From Dysgonomonas sp. UBA7710 (GTDB lineage Bacteria > Bacteroidota > Bacteroidia > Bacteroidales > Dysgonomonadaceae): a DNA stretch of 36,359 bases. Of the stretch, positions 1 to 6,817 are shown piece after piece (the first letter of the stretch is position 1; every line of letters begins with the position of its first letter). The stretch covers positions 1 through 36,359 of the forward strand of contig NZ_DLFW01000001.1 in assembly GCF_002482385.1 (NCBI RefSeq). Direction: 5' to 3'. A program made the position numbers and the translations under genes. A model generated the notes under the pieces. That model did not search any database and was not told the DNA's origin. It worked only from the letters and a program-made list of their open reading frames with translations.

Positions 1-47
1 ATCTCGTTTCTCAGGTTCGGGATACTTCGTTCCCTCAGGATGACAGC
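1..47. repeat. Probable dispersed intergenic repeat, type 1
   Basis: The reverse strand reads as a variant of the TCATCCTGAGGGAACGAAG motif that I recall as a common non-coding dispersed repeat in several bacterial phyla. No reading frame is present. It is followed within 160 bases by two other repeat-like segments. The family assignment is from memory; a genome-wide count would confirm it. Confidence 0.45.
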
Positions 48-80
48 AGAAAATAACAGAACAAAGTAGAGAACTTAACA

Positions 81-110
81 GCCCTGCCCCTTGGGGTGGT
101 TGGAGGGGCC
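81..110. repeat. Probable dispersed intergenic repeat, type 2 (C/G-run hairpin)
   Basis: The segment holds GCCCC and GGGGC arms plus an inner CCCCTTGGGG palindrome. On the minus strand it resembles the CCCCTCCAACNNCCCCAAGGGG repeats I recall from Bacteroidota intergenic regions. It is far more GC-rich than its surroundings. No coding potential was seen. Confidence 0.4.
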
Positions 111-133
111 AATCAATACTTCAAAGAACTACA

Positions 134-159
134 AGCTAACAGCTAAAGGCTAATAGCTT
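134..159. repeat. AGCTAA-type repeat, copy A
   Basis: A run of AGCTAACAGC, AGCTAAAGGC and TAATAGCTT units. The same vocabulary recurs at 11114-11192 between rpoB and rpoC, so at least two copies of this low-complexity palindromic repeat lie in the window. Confidence 0.5.
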
Positions 160-200
160 ACTATTACATAGATAAACTATTTCAAAAAAATTAAATTTCG

Positions 201-230
201 AGGGTTTACCCTAAAAAGGAATTATATTTG
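201..230 (+). promoter_or_regulatory. Promoter of the ElaA-type acetyltransferase gene
   Basis: TATATTTG at 223-230 matches the Bacteroidota -7 element TAnnTTTG, 17 nt before the ATG. An inverted repeat AGGGT-TT-ACCCT (201-212) lies just upstream, between the -7 and the expected -33 region, and could be an operator. No clear -33 TTTG is visible. Confidence 0.5.
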
Positions 231-247
231 CACCCAAATTAAAATCT

Positions 248-700
248 ATGAAAAAAGATATACTTTGGAAAGTGAACCGTTTCGACGAGTTTACGATAAA
301 CGAATTATATGATATATTACATTTGCGGTGCAAGATATTCGTCGTGGAGCAAGATGCCCCTTACCTCGATCTGGACTATAAAGACCAGAAAGCTCTGCAT
401 TTGCACGGCTACGTCGATAATAAGCTGGCTGCCTATTGCCGTATATTCAAAGCAGGTGATTATTTTGACGAAGCCAGTATCGGACGTGTAATTGTAGCAG
501 AGGAATACAGAAAATACGGTTATGGAAATGACCTGATGAAAAAAGCTATCGAATTGGAAGAGTCTGTATTCGGTGAGACAAGAATTACAATATCCGGGCA
601 ATTATATCTGAAAAAGTTCTATGAAAGCCTTGGTTTCAGGCAAACGAGTGAGATGTATCTCGAAGATGGCATACCGCATATAGAAATGAAGAAAGAATAA
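248..700 (+). CDS. ElaA-type GNAT family N-acetyltransferase
   Basis: The 150-residue protein is one GNAT acetyltransferase domain, a fold that moves an acetyl group from acetyl-CoA to an amine. The early segment around residues 25-45 (LRCKIFVVEQ, then a Tyr/Asp-rich stretch) is typical of the ElaA subfamily. The acetyl-CoA loop region (IGRVIVAEEYRKYGYGNDLM, about residues 77-96) has the V-x-x-x-x-R-x-x-G-x-G pattern. The length fits the family. The ATG is placed 17 nt after the -7 element, so the mRNA leader is very short. It is a single gene: rpsU behind it has its own promoter. The physiological substrate of ElaA proteins is not established, and none is implied by the neighbours. Confidence 0.85.
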   Translation: MKKDILWKVNRFDEFTINELYDILHLRCKIFVVEQDAPYLDLDYKDQKALHLHGYVDNKLAAYCRIFKAGDYFDEASIGRVIVAEEYRKYGYGNDLMKKAIELEESVFGETRITISGQLYLKKFYESLGFRQTSEMYLEDGIPHIEMKKE

Positions 701-717
701 AATCCTTGCGAAAAATA

Positions 718-747
718 TTGGAATTTAAGATTTTATCCCTAAATTTG
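718..747 (+). promoter_or_regulatory. rpsU operon promoter
   Basis: TTG at 718-720 and TAAATTTG at 740-747 are separated by 19 nt, a good match to the Bacteroidota TTTG / TAnnTTTG promoter. Transcription would begin near 753-756, giving rpsU a leader of about 190 nt. Confidence 0.7.
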
Positions 748-754
748 CAGCCCG

Positions 755-947
755 AAAACAGAAAGGAGGTTTAATGATCTTTTGAACAGAACATAATTAG
801 TTTATAGTCAGATACTGCTTGCAGAGCAGTGTTCAGAAGATTATTATACAAAAACCGCCTATTATAAAAACGAATGAGGAAAGCATGCCTCACTAATTAA
901 ATTGCATTAAACAAAACAAAAAATAAATAAAAAATAAAACGACAATT
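755..947 (+). promoter_or_regulatory. Structured rpsU leader with sequestered perfect SD and 3-codon mini-ORF
   Basis: AGAAAGGAGGT (760-770) is fully complementary to the usual 16S rRNA 3' tail. It is followed 4 nt after GGAGG by ATG ATC TTT TGA (774-785). Bases 764-772 can pair with 852-860 (8 of 9, one A/G mismatch) and 773-788 with 830-845 (16 of 16, two G-U). This makes one long hairpin that buries the SD and the mini-ORF, with a 6-nt bulge at 846-851. An inner hairpin (815-818 with 826-829) and a second small hairpin (875-879 with 888-892) follow. The last 50 nt before rpsU are A-rich and look unstructured, the usual start context in this phylum. The structure is hand-derived, not computed. 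Confidence 0.65.
774..785 (+). other. Three-codon mini-ORF (Met-Ile-Phe-stop) in rpsU leader
   Basis: ATG ATC TTT TGA starts 4 nt after the GGAGG of a perfect SD and lies inside the 5' arm of the leader hairpin. Its first two codons, ATG ATC, equal those of rpsU. Translation is not proven. A ribosome binding here would have to open the hairpin. Confidence 0.4.
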
Positions 948-1139
948 ATGATCATTGTTCCATTAAAAGAAGGCGAAAACATTGAAAAAGCCTTGAAGAA
1001 ATTTAAAAGAAAATACGAAAAAACAGGTGTAGTAAAAGAACTTAGAAGACGTCAGGAGTTCCGTAAGCCATCAGTGGTGAAAAGAGAACAAAGATTGCAC
1101 GCCGTATACGTTCAGGCGATGCACCGTTCGGAAGAATAA
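948..1139 (+). CDS. rpsU: 30S ribosomal protein bS21
   Basis: The 63-residue, Lys/Arg-rich protein starts MIIVPLKEGENIEKALKKFK and continues with the KYEKTGVVKELRRRQ segment typical of Bacteroidota bS21. bS21 sits on the 30S platform next to the 16S rRNA 3' tail. In this phylum, with bS18 and bS6, it is reported to hold the anti-SD in a pocket, so most mRNAs are read without SD pairing. The start has an A-rich, SD-free upstream region. The gene is followed after 63 nt by xerC and then by hpf, apparently one operon. Control is probably through the long leader at 755-947, which carries a strong SD far from the start codon. Confidence 0.95.
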   Translation: MIIVPLKEGENIEKALKKFKRKYEKTGVVKELRRRQEFRKPSVVKREQRLHAVYVQAMHRSEE

Positions 1140-1202
1140 AATACTATTGTCTTTTTCGCATAAAATTATTAACTTCGTCATTCAGGATTGAAATTCGGAT
1201 AG

Positions 1203-2090
1203 ATGATGTTACTAATCGACAAATATAGCAGATATCTCCGTTATGAAAAGAACTTCTCTTTACATACGGAGATTTCTTATTCTACAGACCTTCATCAGTT
1301 TGCCGGATTCCTGCAAGAACATTTCCCGGACGTAGATCTAAAAAGCGTAGACAGCGACATAGTCCGCATGTGGATTGTATCGCTTATGGAGGCAAAGATT
1401 GCTGCGCGGTCAGTAAACCGTAAGTTGAGTACGCTTAAATCGTTCTACAAATATTTGTTGCGGATAGGTGAAGTTCCGGCAAACCCGGTAAAGAAAATTA
1501 CAGGGCCCAAAACACCAAAACCCATTCCTTCGTTTGTGAACAATGGAGATATGGAGAAAGTGTTGGAAGAATCAAACTTCGACAACACATTCGAATCTCT
1601 CCGCAACCATATGATGATCGAACTGTTTTATGTTACGGGGATTCGCCGGGCGGAGCTGATCGGACTAAAGGATACCGATGTGGATTTTAGCGCCGAAACA
1701 ATACAAGTGACAGGAAAGCGAAATAAACAACGCCTTATCCCGTTCAGCGACGGAATGAAGGCAATGCTCGGACAATATCTGAAAGCAAGGAACGAAGAAA
1801 TAGGGAACTTATCCGGATATTTATTTGTTAAGAATGATGGGGAGCAACTCTACCCAATGCTTGTACACAGAATTGTGACGGAGAATCTGAAGCAGATACC
1901 GACTCTTTCAAAATCGAGTCCCCACGTCCTCCGTCATTCATTTGCAACAAGCATGCTAAACAATGGTGCGGATATAAATGCGGTAAAAGAATTATTGGGA
2001 CATTCAAGCCTTGCGGCTACAGAAATATACACACACACTTCGTTCGAAGAATTAAAGAAGATTTATAACAAGGCTCATCCAAGGGCCTAA
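1203..2090 (+). CDS. xerC: Tyrosine recombinase XerC/XerD-like
   Basis: The 295-residue protein has an N-terminal SAM-like core-binding domain (about 5-90) and a C-terminal catalytic domain. The active-site set is complete: Arg148 (TGIRRAEL), Lys172 (VTGK), His241 and Arg244 (HVLRH), His267 (LLGH) and nucleophile Tyr276 (IYTH). Xer recombinases resolve chromosome dimers at dif. The length and the lack of phage or integron genes nearby favour a housekeeping Xer over a mobile-element integrase. Two adjacent ATGs (1203 and 1206) are possible starts. It lies between rpsU and hpf with short gaps (63 and 19 nt), so it is probably co-transcribed. XerC versus XerD cannot be decided by eye; no dif site was found in the window. 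Confidence 0.88.
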   Translation: MMLLIDKYSRYLRYEKNFSLHTEISYSTDLHQFAGFLQEHFPDVDLKSVDSDIVRMWIVSLMEAKIAARSVNRKLSTLKSFYKYLLRIGEVPANPVKKITGPKTPKPIPSFVNNGDMEKVLEESNFDNTFESLRNHMMIELFYVTGIRRAELIGLKDTDVDFSAETIQVTGKRNKQRLIPFSDGMKAMLGQYLKARNEEIGNLSGYLFVKNDGEQLYPMLVHRIVTENLKQIPTLSKSSPHVLRHSFATSMLNNGADINAVKELLGHSSLAATEIYTHTSFEELKKIYNKAHPRA

Positions 2091-2094
2091 AAGT

Positions 2095-2102
2095 AAAGGA
2101 GG
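2095..2102 (+). promoter_or_regulatory. Strong SD before hpf
   Basis: AAAGGAGG lies 7 nt before the hpf ATG, an ideal spacing. The other recognised genes in the window start without a comparable SD, as expected for Bacteroidota. Only the rpsU leader has a similar match. Confidence 0.7.
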
Positions 2103-2109
2103 AAACATT

Positions 2110-2409
2110 ATGAATATTGCAATTCAGTCAGTGCACTTTGATGCAAGCACTCAATTAAAAGAGTTTATAGAAAAGAAATTGTCTAAACTGGATAAATTTT
2201 CTGACCTGATTGTAGACGCCGAAGTAATACTTAAAGTAGTAAAACCGGAAGTTGCGAATAACAAAGAAGCATCAGTAAAACTAAATATCAAAAGCGGAGA
2301 ACTCTTTGCAAATAAGACTGCCGATTCGTTCGAAGAGGCTGTTATGCAAAACATAGAAGCCCTCGAAAAACAGATACTCAAAGTCAAGGAGAAAACGCAA
2401 GCCAAATAA
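2110..2409 (+). CDS. hpf: Ribosome hibernation promoting factor, short form (HPF/RaiA family)
   Basis: The 99-residue protein begins MNIAIQSVHFDASTQLKEFI and shows the beta-alpha-beta-beta-beta-alpha pattern of the S30AE domain. The long C-terminal dimerisation domain of long HPF is absent. Family members bind the 30S A/P-site region and silence ribosomes in stationary phase. The gene follows xerC by 19 nt and is the last gene of the rpsU operon. Its clear SD (2095-2102) is unusual for this phylum and could make its translation respond to ribosomes with an exposed anti-SD. That link is inference. Confidence 0.9.
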   Translation: MNIAIQSVHFDASTQLKEFIEKKLSKLDKFSDLIVDAEVILKVVKPEVANNKEASVKLNIKSGELFANKTADSFEEAVMQNIEALEKQILKVKEKTQAK

Positions 2410-2499
2410 TAACAAACATTTATGCATCCGCTTTCTATTCAACGGATAGAGGAATATGTACCAAAAGAAAGAACTCCGGAAAAATAAATACATAAAGTA

Positions 2500-2530
2500 T
2501 TGTTATTCTAAAAAATAATTTCTAATTTTG
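2500..2530 (+). promoter_or_regulatory. Promoter of the tRNA-Thr/tuf transcription unit
   Basis: TTG at 2500-2502 and TAATTTTG at 2523-2530 with a 20-nt spacer match the Bacteroidota promoter pattern. It lies about 50 nt before the first tRNA. The stretch 2410-2499 shows only a weak ATCCG/CGGAT hairpin and no gene. Confidence 0.6.
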
Positions 2531-2579
2531 TCGCCGTTTCGCTATTAAAAGTCGTAATGGCGGCAAAATTTGTTGTTAT

Positions 2580-2653
2580 GCCTCTTTAGCTCAGCTGGCC
2601 AGAGCACGTGATTTGTAATCTCGGGGTCGTTGGTTCGAATCCGACAAGAGGCT
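2580..2653 (+). tRNA. tRNA-Thr (anticodon TGT)
   Basis: The cloverleaf can be drawn fully. Acceptor GCCTCTT pairs with AAGAGGC (2646-2652), with discriminator T2653. D-stem is GCTC/GAGC and the T-arm GTTCGAAT loop is present. Anticodon loop TTTGTAA gives TGT, threonine. The anticodon stem contains one T/T mismatch. CCA is not encoded. Confidence 0.93.
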
Positions 2654-2722
2654 CAAGGTATAGAAAAAAGAAGTTATTGTAAACTTGAAATAGCTTAAAA
2701 GTTTATAGACAAAGCTTCCCGA

Positions 2723-2774
2723 TTCTCTTCAATATAAGATCAACACCTTAATATATAAGGTAGATTGAAGAGAA
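2723..2774 (+). other. Long stem-loop in the spacer between the two tRNA-Thr genes
   Basis: TTCTCTTCAAT (2723-2733) pairs perfectly with ATTGAAGAGAA (2764-2774). A nested hairpin ACCTTA/TAAGGT (2745-2750 with 2756-2761) sits in its loop. No T-run follows, so it looks more like a processing or stability element than a terminator. Confidence 0.55.
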
Positions 2775-2791
2775 AATTCTTTACTGTTTAT

Positions 2792-2863
<72 letters not shown>

Positions 2864-2935
2864 CTGATTTATTTTAGTGAATTTATTCAAATAGAATTAA
2901 ATATATACATTTAACTAAATAATAGAAGATTAATT

Positions 2936-4123
2936 ATGGCAAAAGAACATTTTAACCGGGCGAAACCGCACGTAAATATCGGTACAATCGGTCACGTTGA
3001 CCACGGTAAAACTACTTTGACTGCTGCTATCACTAAAGTATTGGCTGACAAAGGTCTTTCTCAAGCTCGTTCATTCGATTCAATCGATAACGCTCCTGAA
3101 GAAAAAGAACGTGGTATTACTATCAACACTTCACACGTTGAATATGAAACAGCTAACCGTCACTACGCTCACGTTGACTGTCCTGGACACGCCGACTACG
3201 TAAAGAACATGGTTACTGGTGCTGCTCAGATGGACGGTGCTATCATCGTAGTTGCTGCTACTGATGGTCCGATGCCTCAAACTCGCGAACACATCCTTCT
3301 TGCACGTCAGGTAAACGTACCAAGACTGGTTGTTTTCATGAACAAATGCGATATCGTTGAAGACGAAGAAATGCTAGAACTAGTTGAACTTGAAATGAGA
3401 GAACTTCTTTCATTCTATGAGTTCGACGGCGACAATACTCCGGTTATCCGCGGATCTGCTCTAGGTGCACTTAACGGTGTTGAGCCTTGGGTTAGCCAGG
3501 TAATGGAACTGATGAACGCTGTGGATACTTGGATTCCACTTCCTCCACGCGACGTTGATAAACCATTCTTGATGCCGGTTGAAGACGTGTTCTCTATCAC
3601 AGGTCGTGGTACAGTAGCAACAGGTCGTATCGAAACTGGTAAAATCAAAACCGGTGAAGAAGTTCAGATCATCGGACTTGGTGCTGAAAATAAAAAATCA
3701 GTTGTTACAGGAGTAGAAATGTTCCGTAAGATTCTTGACGACGGACAAGCCGGAGATAACGTAGGTCTATTGCTTCGTGGTATCGACAAAGACGAAATCA
3801 AACGTGGTATGGTAATTTGCCACCCGGGTAAAATTACCCCTCACACTAACTTCAAAGCTGAGGTTTATATCCTTAAGAAAGAAGAAGGTGGACGTCACAC
3901 TCCATTCCACAACAAATATCGTCCTCAGTTCTATCTGCGTACTCTTGACGTTACTGGTGAAATCACTCTTCCTGAAGGAACAGACATGGTTATGCCTGGT
4001 GACAACGTGACTATCAACGTAGAACTTATCTACCCGGTTGCTTGTAACGTAGGTCTTCGTTTCGCTATCCGCGAAGGAGGTCGTACAGTAGGTGCTGGTC
4101 AGATTACTGAAATTACTGCATAA
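2936..4123 (+). CDS. tuf: Elongation factor Tu
   Basis: The 395-residue GTPase delivers aminoacyl-tRNA to the ribosomal A site. The G motifs are intact: GHVDHGKT (19-26), DCPGH (81-85, with catalytic His85) and NKCD (136-139). Domains II and III follow and the protein ends in QITEITA. The length is normal for the family. Codon choice is strongly biased, as expected for a highly expressed gene. The gene follows two tRNA-Thr genes and is followed by a terminator-like hairpin and tRNA-Trp, a thrT-tuf type arrangement. The start has an A/T-rich upstream region without SD. No rearranged or missing residues were noted. Confidence 0.98.
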   Translation: MAKEHFNRAKPHVNIGTIGHVDHGKTTLTAAITKVLADKGLSQARSFDSIDNAPEEKERGITINTSHVEYETANRHYAHVDCPGHADYVKNMVTGAAQMDGAIIVVAATDGPMPQTREHILLARQVNVPRLVVFMNKCDIVEDEEMLELVELEMRELLSFYEFDGDNTPVIRGSALGALNGVEPWVSQVMELMNAVDTWIPLPPRDVDKPFLMPVEDVFSITGRGTVATGRIETGKIKTGEEVQIIGLGAENKKSVVTGVEMFRKILDDGQAGDNVGLLLRGIDKDEIKRGMVICHPGKITPHTNFKAEVYILKKEEGGRHTPFHNKYRPQFYLRTLDVTGEITLPEGTDMVMPGDNVTINVELIYPVACNVGLRFAIREGGRTVGAGQITEITA

Positions 4124-4142
4124 GAAATTTCAACATAATAAT

Positions 4143-4170
4143 AGAGTCGGTTTGCGATATAACCGACTTT
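4143..4170 (+). terminator. Terminator/attenuator hairpin after tuf
   Basis: AGTCGGTT (4145-4152) pairs with AACCGACT (4161-4168) around an 8-nt loop, followed by TT and AATTT. The short T-tract suggests partial termination, leaving some read-through into tRNA-Trp and secE-nusG. Confidence 0.6.
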
Positions 4171-4175
4171 AATTT

Positions 4176-4247
4176 ACGGGCGTAGTTCAGTGGTAGAGCG
4201 TTGGTCTCCAAAACCAAATGTCGGGAGTTCGAATCTCTCCGCCCGTG
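4176..4247 (+). tRNA. tRNA-Trp (anticodon CCA)
   Basis: Acceptor ACGGGCG pairs with CGCCCGT (4240-4246), with discriminator G4247. Anticodon stem TTGGT/ACCAA encloses CTCCAAA, giving anticodon CCA. It lies 21 nt before secE, the standard tRNA-Trp-secE-nusG order. Confidence 0.95.
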
Positions 4248-4268
4248 CTAAAAAACTCAAGAAGAGTA

Positions 4269-4457
4269 ATGAAAAAAATAATTAATTACATTAAAGATTC
4301 TTATAACGAGCTTGTATACAAGGTTTCTTGGCCTACTCGTGCAGAACTGACCAACAGTGCGGTGATTGTCATGATTGCTTCCATTATAATGGCATTGATC
4401 GTTTGGGGTATTGATTCTGCATTTGAGTCAATTGTCAAGTTTTTCTATAGTCTTTAA
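4269..4457 (+). CDS. secE: Preprotein translocase subunit SecE
   Basis: The 62-residue protein starts MKKIINYIKDSYNELVYKVS, with the amphipathic helix and conserved WPTR motif of SecE, then one membrane segment (about residues 29-50). SecE clamps SecY in the inner-membrane translocon. The single-TM short form is standard in this phylum. An upstream in-frame ATG at 4218 lies inside tRNA-Trp and is rejected as start. The gene is followed 15 nt later by nusG. Confidence 0.93.
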   Translation: MKKIINYIKDSYNELVYKVSWPTRAELTNSAVIVMIASIIMALIVWGIDSAFESIVKFFYSL

Positions 4458-4472
4458 TCCTTATCAAAAGCT

Positions 4473-5018
4473 ATGACTGAAATCGAAAAAAAATGGTACG
4501 TTCTGCGTGCTGTTAGTGGAAAAGAAAATAAAGTCAAAGAGTATCTTGAAGCTGAGATAAAGAAATCAGACTTAGGAAAGTATATCTCTCAAGTTCTTAT
4601 CCCTACAGAGAAGACCTATATCATGCGTAACGGAAAGAAGGTTCTGAAAGAAAGAGCTTATCTTCCCGGCTACATATTGATAGAAGCCGCCCTTATTGGG
4701 GAAGTTATCCATGAACTGCGTAACATAAATTACGTGGCCGGTTTTTTACCGAATACAACCAACCCTCAGCCATTGAGTCAGTCTGAAGTAAACAGGATAC
4801 TGGGTACTATGGACGAACTGGATGAACAGGAAGTAGGCATGGATGTTCAATACATTGTCGGAGAAAATGTAAAAGTGACCAATGGTCCTTTCTCAGGATT
4901 TTCGGGAATCATTGAAGAAGTGAACACTGAGAAAAAGAAACTGAAAGTAATGGTAAAGATATTCGGACGGAAAACTCCACTCGAATTGAATTACATGCAA
5001 GTCGAAAAAGAGCAGTAA
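4473..5018 (+). CDS. nusG: Transcription termination/antitermination protein NusG
   Basis: The 181-residue protein has an N-terminal NGN domain (about 1-105, beginning KKWYVLRAVSGKENKVKEYL) that binds the RNA polymerase clamp. A C-terminal KOW domain (about 125-178, with VKVTNGPFSGFSGIIEEVN) contacts S10 or Rho. It couples transcription to translation and influences Rho termination. Its place after secE and before rplK is conserved in bacteria. No insertion domain is present. Confidence 0.96.
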   Translation: MTEIEKKWYVLRAVSGKENKVKEYLEAEIKKSDLGKYISQVLIPTEKTYIMRNGKKVLKERAYLPGYILIEAALIGEVIHELRNINYVAGFLPNTTNPQPLSQSEVNRILGTMDELDEQEVGMDVQYIVGENVKVTNGPFSGFSGIIEEVNTEKKKLKVMVKIFGRKTPLELNYMQVEKEQ

Positions 5019-5084
5019 GATTGGTTACGCAACTCTGTATGCTTTAATCTTAAGTTTTAACAAAACTAAAAATTAGAAACAAAA

Positions 5085-5528
5085 ATGGCTAAAGAAATTG
5101 CTGGACAATTAAAATTACAAATTAAAGGCGGTGCAGCAAATCCATCTCCTCCTGTAGGACCTGCTTTAGGTTCTAAAGGTATTAACATCATGGATTTCTG
5201 TAAGCAATTTAATGCCAGAACTCAAGACAAGGCAGGTAAAATATTACCAGTGGTAATTACTTACTATGTTGATAAGTCTTTTGATTTTGTTGTAAAACAA
5301 CCACCGGTGGCAATCCAATTGTTGGAAGCCTCTAAGCTGAAAAGCGGATCGGCAGAACCTAATCGTAAGAAAGTGGCTGAAGTTACCTGGGATCAGGTAA
5401 AAGCTATTGCTGAAGATAAGATGGTCGACCTTAACTGTTTTACAATCGAATCAGCCATGAGAATGGTTGCTGGTACAGCAAGAAGTATGGGTATTACTGT
5501 AAAAGGGGCTTTCCCTGATGTTCAATAA
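5085..5528 (+). CDS. rplK: 50S ribosomal protein uL11
   Basis: The 147-residue protein has the N-terminal PPVGPALGSKGINIMDFCKQ segment that binds factors and thiopeptides, and a C-terminal 23S rRNA-binding domain ending TVKGAFPDVQ. It forms the base of the stalk. It begins 66 nt after nusG and leads the rplKAJL cluster. No separate promoter was recognised in the gap. Confidence 0.97.
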   Translation: MAKEIAGQLKLQIKGGAANPSPPVGPALGSKGINIMDFCKQFNARTQDKAGKILPVVITYYVDKSFDFVVKQPPVAIQLLEASKLKSGSAEPNRKKVAEVTWDQVKAIAEDKMVDLNCFTIESAMRMVAGTARSMGITVKGAFPDVQ

Positions 5529-5546
5529 TTAAACTTCAATTGAGAA

Positions 5547-6242
5547 ATGGGTAAACTTACTAAAAATCAAAAGTTAGCTTTCAGCAAGATTGAAGCAGGG
5601 AAACTATATACATTAACCGAAGCGTCAGCTCTTGTAAAAGAGGTTACGACAACTAAATTCGACGCTTCTGTCGATTTGGATGTACGCCTAGGTGTAGACC
5701 CACGTAAAGCTAACCAGATGGTGAGAGGCGTAGTGTCTCTTCCTCATGGAACAGGAAAACAAGTTAGAGTTTTGGTATTATGTTCTCCGGATGCTGAGGC
5801 TGCTGCTAAAGAAGCAGGTGCCGACTATGTTGGATTGGACGAGTATATCGAAAAAATAAAGGGTGGTTGGACTGATATTGATGTTATCATCACTCAGCCC
5901 GCTATCATGGGTAAAGTTGGTGCTCTGGGACGTGTTCTGGGACCTCGTGGTCTGATGCCTAACCCTAAGAGCGGAACTGTGACTGTAGATGTTGCAAAAG
6001 CTGTAACAGAGGTTAAATCGGGTAAGATCGACTTCAAGGTGGATAAAGCTGGTATCATCCATGCTTCTATCGGAAAAGTATCTTTTACTCCTGAGCAAAT
6101 CAAAGATAACGCAAAAGAATTTATTGCTACGCTTATCAAATTGAAACCAACTGCAGCAAAAGGAACTTATGTGAAGAGTGTTTGTCTTTCAAGTACTATG
6201 AGCCCGGGTGTAAAAATAGACCCTAAATCAGTAGAAAATTAA
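5547..6242 (+). CDS. rplA: 50S ribosomal protein uL1
   Basis: The 231-residue protein carries the uL1 signature around GRVLGPRGLMPNPKSGTVT (about 130-148). uL1 forms the mobile stalk next to the E site. In other bacteria it represses its own operon by binding the mRNA, but I did not identify a binding site here. It starts 18 nt after the rplK stop and ends 20 nt before rplJ. Confidence 0.97.
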   Translation: MGKLTKNQKLAFSKIEAGKLYTLTEASALVKEVTTTKFDASVDLDVRLGVDPRKANQMVRGVVSLPHGTGKQVRVLVLCSPDAEAAAKEAGADYVGLDEYIEKIKGGWTDIDVIITQPAIMGKVGALGRVLGPRGLMPNPKSGTVTVDVAKAVTEVKSGKIDFKVDKAGIIHASIGKVSFTPEQIKDNAKEFIATLIKLKPTAAKGTYVKSVCLSSTMSPGVKIDPKSVEN

Positions 6243-6262
6243 TCAAAAATTGACTGAAAATT

Positions 6263-6775
6263 ATGAGAAAGGAAGATAAAAGCACTATCATAGAAACTAT
6301 AGCAGCAACAATCAAAGGATACGATCATTTCTACCTTACCGACATTGCTACTCTTAATTCTGCTAAAACAAGCGATTTGAGAAGAGAATGTGCTAAGCAG
6401 GAGATCAAACTGATGGTTGTTAAGAACACTTTGTTGCAGAAAGCTCTGGAAAGCCTGGAAGGCGACTACTCGGAGTTGAATGCTTCATTGAAGGGAAACA
6501 CTGCTATCATGTTTTCTAATTCGGCTAATGCTCCGGCTAAGCTGATTGCTAAATACAAAAAAGAAGGTATCCCTTCGCTTAAAGCAGCATATGTTCAGGA
6601 AAGTTTCTATGTGGGTTCGGAAAATCTGGGTGCACTGGAAAATATCAAGAGCAAAAACGAGCTTATCGGCGATGTTATTGCAGCCCTTCAATCCCCTGCC
6701 AAGAATGTTATTTCTGCCCTTCAATCGGGAGGAAACACTATTCATGGCGTCTTAGAAACACTATCTAAGAGATAA
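6263..6775 (+). CDS. rplJ: 50S ribosomal protein uL10
   Basis: The 170-residue protein has an N-terminal rRNA-binding domain (MRKEDKSTIIETIAATIKGY; VVKNTLLQKALE) and a C-terminal helix that holds bL12 dimers. In many bacteria uL10 autoregulates through a long leader before rplJ. Here only 20 nt separate rplA and rplJ, so no classical L10 leader fits in that gap. Confidence 0.96.
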   Translation: MRKEDKSTIIETIAATIKGYDHFYLTDIATLNSAKTSDLRRECAKQEIKLMVVKNTLLQKALESLEGDYSELNASLKGNTAIMFSNSANAPAKLIAKYKKEGIPSLKAAYVQESFYVGSENLGALENIKSKNELIGDVIAALQSPAKNVISALQSGGNTIHGVLETLSKR

Positions 6776-6817
6776 TATTAAACAAAAGAATAATAAACAA
6801 TTTTAATTTATACAAAA

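Noticed and set aside
774..810. prfB-like +1 frameshift at TTT TGA in the rpsU leader mini-ORF
   Set aside because: A +1 shift yields only about eight more codons before TAG and does not join rpsU. The mini-ORF is in phase with rpsU by distance (174 nt), but several stops lie between.
4218..4268. Upstream ATG extending secE by 17 residues
   Set aside because: It lies inside tRNA-Trp. The added residues are not SecE-like; the ATG at 4269 gives a normal N-terminus.
6243..6262. L10-type autoregulatory leader before rplJ
   Set aside because: The gap is only 20 nt and shows no structure, too short for the known leader.
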